Below are positions 39,401 through 51,400 of a stretch of DNA of 64,000 nt, one piece after another. Location of the stretch: NCBI GenBank assembly GCA_036362985.1, contig JAYGXS010000003.1:34619275-34683274 (forward strand), read 5' to 3'. The stretch's first letter is position 1. Each line of letters begins with the position of its first letter. Made by a program: the position numbers and the translations under genes. The notes under the pieces were generated by a model. It was not told the DNA's origin. It was given only the letters and a program-made list of their open reading frames with translations, and searched no databases. This DNA is from Ligula intestinalis (lineage: Eukaryota; Platyhelminthes; Cestoda; Diphyllobothriidea; Diphyllobothriidae).

Positions 39401-42400
39401 CCTCTAAATTGTTCAGATACAGCGAGGAGGCTGGTGCTAACATCGACATTTGGCAAGCGACTTATATGTCTTTTGAACCAGCTGACGTCAGTGTAGTGAG
39501 TGTTTTGTTGTGTGGAATGGCTAACTGGCGAACTGAAAGTCAGGCTGCAATGGCTGCTTCTTAACGTGGCCGTTATCGCGCTCCCACATAGGTGGGATCC
39601 CAGCTAGGTGTGATTCCACGCATTGGAGGGCCGGCCTCATGCTCGATCCCGCTTCCAGTCTTTTGGACTCTGTCTTGACCTTAGGCTCAGGTGAGTGAGG
39701 GAAGAGAGAGTGAGGTAGATGCCTCGTAAGTCTGCTTTCAATAGAACCCAGCGCGAGTCACAGTACTTGCACCACCCTGTTGTAAAGCTTACGGTGGAAA
39801 TCGTCGATATCTACGGTCGAAATGTTGGTGTGTATACATGAGAGAGAGAGAGAGAAAAAGGCATACTAGGGGGACTCTCTATTTCTATTAGCAATCATAA
39901 GAGAGACAGGCATAGAACTAACGCACCTCTTTGGTGCCAACAAAGAGGTTGGCTCGCATTGATCCGGACTGACTGACTAACTTGGTCTGAAGCAGAAGGT
40001 CGCGATCCGGCAGGAGACAGTCGTAGATCAAATCCTGATTCAGTCTTACTGCGCCACCTTGTCGACCCGTACAGATGGAACGCAAAACTTCCAGAACCTA
40101 GTCATGAACACAAAATCAGAATACTACGAATATGCAAGTTAGAGACACAAAGTTTGGAGAAAGATTATTTGAGTAGAAAATCAATGTCAAGACTATGTTG
40201 GTAAAGAGATAATAAAAGATAACAAGCTTTGTGACAGAAGCGAAAAACGCTTTACCGAATGAAACTAGAATGTAAAAGGATGTATTTATTAACACGTTAA
40301 AACTACAGTTCCTCCGCCTTTATACCCGTCTGATCTTCGAATCATAATGATGTGTTGTACTCTCAGTTTTAATCAAGCTTGTTAAATTCGCAATATATCT
40401 TTGTACATTTAAACTGTTTCCCAATAACTGGGAACTTACTTATCTTCCCCCCTACTCCCCCTCTTTAATGCAGTCTCATGGTATTGTCTACGGAACATAT
40501 ACTTTGCATACGGACAATATTACCGAAGTAATGTTCAGTTATCTAGCAAAAACATGACGTTACAATCAAACCAACACCATAAATCCCCAAAAGTATGTAA
40601 GATCCCTCAGCGCGATTCCGTCGAAAGTCTAATCTAGAGTTTTGCTCTATTAAATGCAACCAACGAAACTAACTTGCGAACATATAGATGAAATCAAGCT
40701 TGGCACAATAAATATATTGTGTGTCCCTCTCTGCTGACACCTCTATCGTGCAGATAGTATTTCCGGCAAAGACCAAGGAGACTGGAATGGCCATTTCTGG
40801 CTTATTAGCCGTCATAATCAGGTCAAGTGGTGTCCCATCCGAGCCTCGAACTCGCTATCTGTTTGATCGGAGTCAAACGCTCTAACCAATGAGCCGTGAG
40901 CTCGTTGTCTCGTTTGCGTATAAGGCTAGGCGTAGTACACTAGATGCTGTTGCTCTGGTAGTCCATTCTGCTCTTAGAGACTTGGATAAGGGATGCCGTG
41001 CATACGCATGTGCCTTTCTCGACTACTCCTCAGCCTTCAACGCGATCCCGCGCCATCTTCTTCTTAATAAAACCTCTGCATGCGGCTCTGCTGGCTGGGC
41101 TGTCTCTTGGCTTGGGGACTATTTTTCTTCCTGCACCCAATTCGTTCAGAGCGGGAAGCGAAAATCCACGGTCCTTCCCAACAATTTTGGAGTTCTGCAG
41201 GGGTCTATATTATCCCCTCATCTTTTTTTCCCTCCATACTGATGACCTACGATCTCCAAACGCATGCTTGTTTGTCAAATATGCTGATGATATGGTTGTC
41301 GGCCATCCTCTCAAAAACCAGACCCATCTCCAAACACTGAAAGATGGACTGGACCATGTCACAGCATGGTCGTCAGACAATGGTCTTTTACTTAATAAGC
41401 GGAAGTCAGTCCAGTTTATCTTTCGGCTGCGACCCTCTCCCAGTCCTGAAACCATTGACTTTCTGCCCAACAAGGTATCCTCCTTCCGATACCTTGGTGT
41501 AACACTAGCATCCAACCTCTCATTTACTCTTCATATTGAAGACCTTTTTATTAAAATCCGCAAACTTTTATATTATATCCGCCGCTTGCGTTCATATCGC
41601 ACCCCGTAAGCCCTCATCTGGCGTTTTATAGATGCTTGTATCCTGCCTCTCATTCTTTACTGCTCTCCAGTTACTTTTCCAGCATTCCTCAAGAAAGACT
41701 TGCTTATTATTAAACGTATTCTCCGCATGCTCTCTTCAACTGCCAGTTATACCTATGCTTTTTTAGCTGACCTTATAATTCAGCGACATTTCAAATCGGT
41801 CAAGAATTTCGTGGACCGTATTCTTAGTGAGGTCGCTCACCCTCTCCACTCTGAATTAATGGCTGCGAAGTCTTCTCGTACTATACGCCAAAGCTTCTGT
41901 CACATGACCTGCCGTACATCGGCCTACCAGTACTCGGTACTCCCATTCTTAGCACGATTCCTCACGTGTGAAGAAAAGGAAATTGAGAAGCTGAAGGCAG
42001 ACCTGTCTCCATAACTGATGTGGTAACCGTGTCGATTTCTTACCTGGAGTATTTTGTGATCTTTGACCGTTTACTCTTGGGCTTTTTGGACCCCTTAATT
42101 TACACTATTTTTTGCTCTCCGTGAATGGAGCCATTTTTTGCTGGAATTTTTGATATTATCATCAAAATATAGTTCTAGATCTATCTATCTATGGTGTAGG
42201 TCAGGGGATATTGACCCTCATTGTGTAACATTCACCTGACTGCTAACGGAACTCATCGGTCCCACTCTGCCTTGGGCCCCGAAAGAGGCCCTGATAGCTG
42301 TAACACCTGGTACTAGGCAGATAGTATTGTCAGGCCCTCCGTCTAGGCCCGAGGCAGAGCGGAACAGATGATTTGCGTTAGCGGTCAGGTGATCGTTCAT

Positions 42401-45400
42401 AAACGACTACTGCGCAGTGTTCACCTTCAGACGTGAGCTCAAATTTAACCAAGCAAACTCCTAAAAGCCCCCATCAGCCGCTTCCACTCGCTGCATAAAC
42501 AGAATAACGAATGATAAATTGCAGAATTGAATTCATACAGAAAAATCGATCCAAAACATCAAGGTCACTTGAGTTAACCAAGAGGCAATCAATAAAGTAG
42601 GAATTCAAACATTGTGGGCAGCAAAAAACGCAGTAAACTGCCTAAGGCAAAACATCTAAGGCTAAAAGGTGGGAAGGGGGTGGGTAAACAAGGAGCCGGT
42701 GCTACCACGGCAGGGTTAGGTTCACCACATGCTCCAGTTGTTTACATAGGTCAGGTTTAAACCGCCTTATGTATGCTGCCTCCAGGTAGCGTAAGATACG
42801 AGTTGTTCGTGCCCGAACAATTACTCGGAAGGATGTTTTAGGGTCAACAGAATGACCCGTATCCAATAGGTGTTCAGTGATAGAAGAACGGGGAGTCCTA
42901 TTCTTCTGTCTTAATAACCAACTCGGCAAGTGCTCTTTTGCTCTGGCTGCCAATTGCCGTTTTGTTCGTCCTATGTACTTGCATCCGCAAGTGCATGTAA
43001 ATTGGTAAACAACATTAGAAAATGCGTACAACGGCAAGGCATCCTTCGCAGTTGGAATCGGAAGGGTCTTCACCGAGTTGCAAAATACAAGCTCAGCTGC
43101 AAAATAGGTCCTTTCAATGGTATTGCGTCGACGTCTCATGATGGTGTTTAAGATGTTGTCTCCCTTAAATGGCAAAGAAATGAAAACAGGCTTTTTGGAG
43201 CTGATTGTTCTTTAACCTTTTGCCGTAAGGGTTTGCTATTCTTTTCAATAAAGTGAGCTGGATAACCAGCCTGAGCAAAAGAGCACTTGCCGAGTTGGTT
43301 ATTAAGACAGGAAAATAGGACTCCCCGTTCTTCTATCACTGAACACCTATTGGATACGGGTCATTTCGTTGACCCTAAAACATCCTTCCGAGTACTTGTT
43401 CGGGCACGAACAACTCGTATCTTACGCTACCTGGAGGCAGCATACATAAGGCGGTTTAAACATGACCTATGTAAACAACTGGAGCATGTGGTGAACCTAA
43501 CCCTGCCGTGGTAGCACCGGCTCCTTGTTTACCCACCCCTTCCCACCTTTTTGCCTTAGATGTTTTGCCTTAGGCAGTTTACTGCGTTTTTTGCTGCCCA
43601 CAATATTTGAATTCCTACTTTATTGATTGCCTCTTGGTTAACTCAAGTGACCTTGATGTTTCATGGAAAGGCATTCTTTGGGAAATAGGTAGTTTATTGC
43701 GTAAATTTTCGACACTGGTTCCCCAGTTCGTCATCAGACTTGAGAGAAATGTGCAAACAACAGTTAGCATTTCAAAGTGCTGATACAGTTATATAGTCAT
43801 CTGGTTGGGGGGGGGTTAATTGGGGTTTACAATTCGCGTCATATCGTGATGGACATGATTATCCCAAAGAATGCCTTTCCATGAAATTACATTTCTTGGG
43901 ATGCCTGCCTTTCGATTGACCTTGATGTTTTAGATCGATTTTTCGGTATGAATTCAATTCTGCAATTTATCATTCGTTATTCTGTTTATGCAGCGAGTGG
44001 AAGCGGCTGATGAGCGCTCACAAAATTTATGGTGCCATTAAATTCTGCTACATACGCTGTCTTCAAATTTGTACCTGGGAAACGATGTTTCAAATTCCTA
44101 AAAGCCCCATTTGTCCCTACATCAAGACGCAAAACCGATACGTGAACGCACCCTAGGATCGCGGCCCTGTTTGTCGAGTAAGCCAATGAGGGTGTGTATG
44201 TGGTGGGGAGTGATCACGTTGAGGGCTTCGTCACTGTCGGTCAGGACACAGTGCAGAGCATCGAGGACGCCCTCCGCGAAGCTCTGCTGCAACTCCAGTC
44301 GATTAAAGAGCCAGTTGAGGCGGGCAGGAGCAGCAAATTGGGCACAATTTTCGTGGTTTCCACGAATCAGCGCTGCCAGCAGCAAATAGAGGTAATTGCC
44401 CAGTTCACCGAATTGGTTGCCCCTCTCCTCTCCAACGGCCTGCGCGAACTCGCGTCGTGTGCGGAAGGTTCCCGTAAACTTGTCAATCGTCTCTAGTGCC
44501 AGGCCAATCATTCCCTCCTCCTAAAAATCCGAAGAAATAACAGGTTTTAAAGTTGGAGTACATCGAATAGTGTCTAGATACGCCACTTTGCCTTTACAGG
44601 ATGGCTTATTAGTATATTCTGACATGCACTCACCTGGAACAGGTCCTGGCGGTTTGACAAGGCGGCAAGTTTGGCCTGACGAACTTCATGTTCCTCTGCC
44701 AAATCTGGCTGTGCGAAGAATTCTATGAGATCCTCCAGGCATTGGTTGACCTCTTCCATGTTGAATTGAGGCGGGGATTGTCCACCGTTCATCACACCGG
44801 CAGGTGGTGAGCCCGCATAACTGGCAGCGGTCGCGTTTGGTACTGAATTTGCTGAGGCGGAGGCGTTCGCATACCCGTCGAGGGCCCGATTGAAGGCCGT
44901 CAGGACAGCAGTGCTTCGACGGATAGCTGCAGCTGATGTCGATTCTTCTTCCTGTGCGCGAACTAGACTGAAAACATCGTCCATGTGACCTTCGGCGAGG
45001 AGGACAGCTTTCTTCTCTTCTACTTTACCGACACCGCGTTTCTTGGTCTCATAAGAGTCGTAGGAGAGCCACCAGCCTGTGGATGCATGCTGTAGGTAGA
45101 TAAGGGTCTCACCGAGACGGACGTCCGGATCTCCCATCCCCTCCTGTTCTCTGTCCTCCACCTTCTTTTTGTCATCCTTGATAAAAGAAGGAGGAATATG
45201 GCTGCTGACCGCGAAGACAGTTGATGTAAACTTAACATGTTTAATCGTGCCTACTTACACAAATTAGTAGACATTTACTCGTCACAAATAAATACCTTAG
45301 TCTGTTTTATGTAGAAGACGCAGGAGTCGTTATTTGCTTCAATGGCAGATAACAGGAAGACGTCAATGTGGCCAGAGCTTGCACCGCCACTTTGGGGAAT

Positions 45401-48400
45401 GATACCCAGATAGCGTCCCGTCGTTACGTGGCGCAGTCGAACCGCGCAATCCCAGGAGAAGAAGCCTGCGCACCATTTGGTCTTCGTATGTTCAATCTGC
45501 CAGAGCGATCTGGCGTGGCCACTGACGGAGCCCAGTTGGTACATAACTGACTGGTGGTATCTGACAGAAAAGATGAACAAAAGTTGCTTCGTAGCGCTGA
45601 TGCAACCCAGTACTTGTTTTGCTCAATTTCTAGACAATGAGGCAGTGGTGAAACGTTGGAAGCGAACGCGTGCCAGTTTACTCAAAAGTTAACGTGCATG
45701 TACATGTCGGAAGGCTACATAATTAATGACGCTCCAGAAAATGGAGTATGCAAAATGTAGATTACTCGTTCTGAAGTTGTTGAGTCACTGAATTTCCCCC
45801 AGGACCTCCATTTCCGGATGAGAGGGCTTGACCCGCACCACTTTCAACAGAGTCGGCTGTCTCTATGGTCAAGCACTCGTCGCCGTGAAAGAGCCGAATG
45901 ACATCGCCCCCAAATGCCATGTCTAAAAACCAAAAGAGCAAGACATACAGGGGTTACTTCTAGCCAAAATTTTGTGTTCACTGACTTAAATTCTAATGCA
46001 GAATTTATTCCCATCCTTCTGACAATATAATGTAGATTTCCTACCTGATGAAATGTGGACCGAAATTCTGAAATGGGCTTTCGATTTGAACAAATTACCT
46101 AAGTAGGGGGTTGTAATATTGATTATCATACAACCCAATCTCATGATATTTTAGTCTCCGCAGGGTGCCGACTTTTGAATGAGTATTCTCGCAGCCACCT
46201 GCAAAGAATGCCTTCTGTAAAAAACGGCAAAAGAAGCTTATGTTGCCTCACTCATATACCCCTAGTTCTAGCATTTTGTCCAACGAAAACGGTGGTTATA
46301 AGGTCTTGGGGGTGGAGAAGTAGAATTGACAGAGAAGGAAATTCGAAGAAATTAGTGTAAAGTGAAAAAATGTAATCAAAGTTGTTTCCCGCAGCCGCTA
46401 AGAGTCAGTTGTGCCGCATGTAAATTGAAGGTGTGCGCGGCGCTTCGCGCCGCGAACTCTACTAACCTAACTCCAGAACGGTAAGTTGGACCTCAGGAAA
46501 GTTGAAGTAGACGACCTCCTAACTGTCATTTCTATTTTTCGGGAATTTCAAAAAACCTGCAATTTGATGATCGGGTTTTTGCGCAACACGTTAAACGATA
46601 ATACAGACTGGGAAAATCTACAGGTATAAATTAACAACACTTTCAAATAAAATAAACTTAAAACGTATATAGCCGTTATTAAAGTATATTCCACTGTGTG
46701 TCCTAATTCCCCACCCATCAAACCCTATAAGCACCGTTTTCGTAGAGCATATAGGCTAGGAACTGTTGAGAAAATTATGAGTACACTAACTTGAAATCAT
46801 CGGCCTCGATCCTATACTTTTTAAATATTCGGCTGACTGTCAGTTGCGAAAGCGCTCAAAAACTGTGCACTGTGCAAATGCCGTAGGCACGTTTTGATGC
46901 AGCAGTAAAATCTCAAATTTTCGACCAGTAGACCTATCTATAAGGTAGTCGGCTTACCTGGAATCACTGAAGTTTATACGTTTAAAATGGACGTAAAGCA
47001 CTTGAATGAACGAAAACACATTCCTTTCGAATAGAATTGCAGTGGAAAACAAAACGGACAAGCGTTGTGATCGGGATCCAAATGGTCATTCTGGACTGTT
47101 TTGCAGTCCTTAGAGTTATTCAATGATACATTGAGCTTACGCAGAACATGGTTCCAGCAAAATTGTTGGATGGACTATCTACCTAAGTAAGCAATAAGAT
47201 AACTATCTATAGTAACAATCAGTTGAAACCATATCTGCATATTTACACATGCTTCTCGGACGTAACCTATCAGTCAAATAATTAAGTTGGTTTGGCAGAT
47301 TTAGTTAAGTCAGTTGACCCAATTGTGAAAAAACTCGCGGCAAAAACGAGCATTGCTTGTCAAAATTTCCTGAAGTAATATTAAGCGTGGTCCTTATCTG
47401 CGTATACCATATGTGAATGCGTATTTTACTTTCTGAAACACATTTCACAGCGACAACTTCATAGTGGTTCTTGCATTTGAAGTGTATTCACACAGGTATT
47501 TTTTTCGGACGCTCATCTTCCTCAGTGATAAGGTTCGGTGTTTATACGAGTCACTAAATACGATCTTACTAGTCACATGCGAAAAAAGATCCTGCAATAA
47601 TTCAGTAAACTAATAAAGGCTTCCATACGCGGTTTGCTTTTGAAGGTTTCGATACTGGCCATTTACAGTACACTGTGGTCGTACATAAACATTTTGTAAA
47701 TGGTATGCTTATGATTGCACCTGTTCATTATATTCGCATATTTAATTACCAACCAGGATCTCAACATAGGACCTTGTGGAAACTGATAGTTTCGTGGCAA
47801 CCTACGCAAGAAATATGCTAAGGTTATTGTACCCGTTCAAACACATATCAAACGATACACAAATGAAGAATCTTGTCTGCTAAACCTGCAGTACATTTTA
47901 GAAAACGTCCCTAGTCATCGCGTAGTTGACCGGCTGCCGTATTGCGCAACACTTCAAATTTTGGAGACTACTGAGCTCCAGGGTTATCCAAAACGCTTTT
48001 CGTAAAGGTTGATTTGCTCTCAGCATTTGCCTGCTGTAACTCTAGTTCATTCCGTTTTGCATGAAGTTTAGCAAATACTTAAAATATGTCTGTCCATTTA
48101 ACACAATTGGCAGTTTTTCTTTCCAAAAAAAGATTTAACCAAATAAGTATTATTAACAAGTCCCAGCATAATATTTGCAAATGCTCTACATATATATGCC
48201 ATTTCACAGCATTTTCTTATCGGTAACAGAGTCTTAAGCAAGGTGTCATCCCACTGAATGAAAACCATAAATGTCCAAAAAACGAACATCTGGCCAAAGC
48301 AATGCTGCTTGAAGAACTGGTATCGTCGATTTCGGATAAACGGCCTACGCATAAAGACTAAGCCTTGTACTAAGTATTACTTCTACAACAGTTTGAAAAT

Positions 48401-51400
48401 AACTGCACCTTGTTGTAGGACTGCGCAGAATAAAAGTTGGTCCTACATTGTCAGTGCCTTCTTCGATTATATTTAGGTCATTAGGGGACGGCATGGAATT
48501 CGGACTCTTGAAGGCTGTAAGTCATGCTTATTCCTCGTTAGCAGTATCACCTCAACAGCAAATCACATGCCTCTACTCTAAGGTCAAAAAGCGTTAGGAA
48601 GGGAAAGTGGACAACATATTGGCCTATGCAGATAGACGAGGAACATACGTAGTGACTTTTGGCGAACAACGCCACTCGAGATCGGAATGACCGTCCATAG
48701 TGTCTGCTGGAAGCTGGCAATGACCCCAGACACCGAAAAGGAGTCACCGTAAACGTGCTGAAACGAAATTCAAAAACAGTTTGCAATGTTAATGACCGTA
48801 AGAAGCGTCAGGCAAACATAAATACATCAATTTCAAAACAAGCAATACTACGCGTCAGTGACCGTTCGTAGTCGAGATTAGCAGGATTTGACAGAATGAA
48901 AAAACTATTCGTTATGGATGTTCCTTGTTCCTCTTTTCAAGCTTCTGGTAAATTGTGTACAGGAATCACTCCAACCACTGTAGCAATTTCGCTAAATATC
49001 TAAATGAGGCGATTTTGTCCTCCAAGTCGCCAAAGGTCATCGCGGTAAATTTCATTGAGGGGAACTCCCAGTAATATAACCTCATAACGTCAATTTTGCG
49101 CTTTGAGACAATATGTTGCAACAGAGTGTACGGTTTGGGTCGAATAAGTAGTGACAAACCAAACCTGGATTAGTGTTAAATTTTTAAAAAATGCGTATAG
49201 CCTATCAAGAACACCAATAATAGCCAAGGCAACCCATCACACTTCCCCCGTCACGCAAATCTTACGAGGGTAAAAATTTATAGAGGACCAGCTTTGCAGG
49301 TGTCAACTTTCGGCAGCCAAAAAAGATGGGTTTTATTCTCGTCAGAAACCAAGGTAAACAGGAGAGAAAGTAACCCTTTCCGCCACTAAAAATTTCGCAA
49401 GGCGTACCATAGGCCTGAAATGACGGTTTGACTCTGCTGCAGCCCAAAATGTTGAACTCATCGTCGGGGACGGGGGAGTTCTCCGATCATGTTACAGGGC
49501 CTATTCATGCCATCTCGCCTTGAAGAACAACCGAGAAACCTTGCACGTCACCTCTGAGACAATTAACGATCTTGTAGTAATGTTTAACTTTTCATGGATT
49601 TTGGAAGCATAGTAATTTTTTTAATTGAATGGCTATCAGAACCGAGTAAGTTGATAACTCGCAATGAGCTAAGTAGGATAACAGCCATAGTTAAGCAAAA
49701 AATACATCCGTAAGGATCAAGCATACCGCTTATCAAGATAAATCAGCGATAACACGTCTATTTACTCGTTTACCGACCGCTTACAGGACTCACTTGTCCC
49801 ACTCTGCCTTCGCTTTCATTTCTCGGGCCCAGACAGCATCCATATCGGCTAGCAGTACTAGACAGATAGTATTGCCAGCAAAGACAAGGGAGACGGGGAT
49901 GGCCACTTCTGGCTTATTAGCCGTCTTCATCCAGTCTCGCCCAGTCCCGAGTGGCGCACCGTCCGAGGCTCAAACGCGCGACCTTTTGATCAGACTCTAA
50001 CGCTTTAACTACTGAGCCACGAGCTCGTTATCTTGCCGGTTTAGGTCGGGAAATGTTGACACCCGTTGATGAGCGTTCACCGACCGCTAACGGAACTCAT
50101 TTGTCCCGCTCTGCCTAGGGTCTCATTTCTCGGGCCGTGACGAATGTCAACGTCTCCAGTCTTATTGACTTTGGTTTTTCATTAGATTACAATGACTGAG
50201 GGAGAAGAGAGTAGGACGCACGTGTCTTTTTGACTACAATAAACTTCACCAGCAAGCTACAACTGCTTCCTCCCTCCCGTACTGGTGCGGGTCATCCACA
50301 CTAGCAACGAACGAATTATTACGTTTCTGCTTCCGATCGTTGCTTCGTTTTTCGAGCCCCCTGGCCACTTGCCTACGGAATTATCATTGAGATCTGCAAT
50401 GCCACACGTGAACTTCTCATTCATTAAGACCCGTGCGTATACTTCCGCAAGAGCTGGGCGTAGACTCGTCCGTACTCACTGCGGCCTTTCACTTCTGACA
50501 ACGCGAGTAAATAACTTAAACCATGAAAAGGGATGCCGTATTGACGATGATATGATTGCTTTCATGGAACTCGAGGAAAAATAGTTTGCTTTTGAGTCCA
50601 GAAGAGTGATGGAGATTGCGACATGAACAATAACCAGTCAAATAAACAGTACAGAGGTGATGTAACTAGGAATTCAGGAGTGTCTGTGTATGTGGAGAGG
50701 CATTAGTCAACGGACGAAGCACGGTGTCATCTTTCACCACAATGCTGATATCAAATACATAATGAATCTAGGCGACAGGGTCTTCTCTCTGACATATGAC
50801 AGGCGTGGTGCGGCCTGCAGGTTATCAGTGCCTCGGAGTACCGAGTGGACGCAGCTACCAGCGCCAGCTTACTTCCCCGACCTTTTTTTATTTCGGAACC
50901 GAAATAATGTTACGCATATTACGATTTCCTAGACAGAAAGAGTTAGAAGTTGGAGTCAGTCCTTATGTTAGGAAGCCTCACTAATGCCCTCGTAAGAGTA
51001 CGTAGCAGTTTTTCCTGAGCACAATTGATAACTGGACTAGACGAGCAAATGTTAGCGCGTTGAAACCCGTTGAAACCCACCAAAGCCTTTGCTTTCTGGT
51101 GTACAACGAATTCCATTAATTTGGGAGAACTCCCTGTGTGTTTTGCGTTCACTCTACGCCATTATATTCAGAATGACAATTGTGACTAATGCTTACTACA
51201 ATTTTGAGAATTCAGTGATTTTATGCCATGTTTTATCAGATGCTAATGTCGTATAATAGGCAACACCTAAGCAGAAACTATGCGTGTTTTCTTAGGTACG
51301 CATGAGCCGTATATCTGTGGGGAGCGTGCCAACCCATTGTTTCTTCACTATAATCGACAAACTATTGACTTGCGTGTAAATATTTTGGAGAGCAGTTTCA

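Larger units (their letters stand above)
43271..44011 (+). mobile_element. Penelope-like element fragment, inverted plus copy
   Basis: Mirror of the neighbouring minus copy: [20 protein letters not shown] to [10 protein letters not shown] at 43514, then the same 3' tail to about 44011. The two copies meet head to head at 43270. The tail is interrupted by a 256-base insertion at 43661-43916. Only the last third of the GIY-YIG domain is present. Confidence 0.88.

Noticed and set aside
40841..40897. tRNA-like A and B boxes, also at 49965-50019, 31745-31822 and 3122-3192, as functional tRNA genes
   Set aside because: No complete cloverleaf or acceptor stem could be drawn, and copies share non-tRNA bodies. 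They are better read as SINE heads.
44004..44025. CTGATGAGCGCTCAC as another hammerhead core
   Set aside because: No GAAA strand or cleavage triplet follows within a plausible distance.
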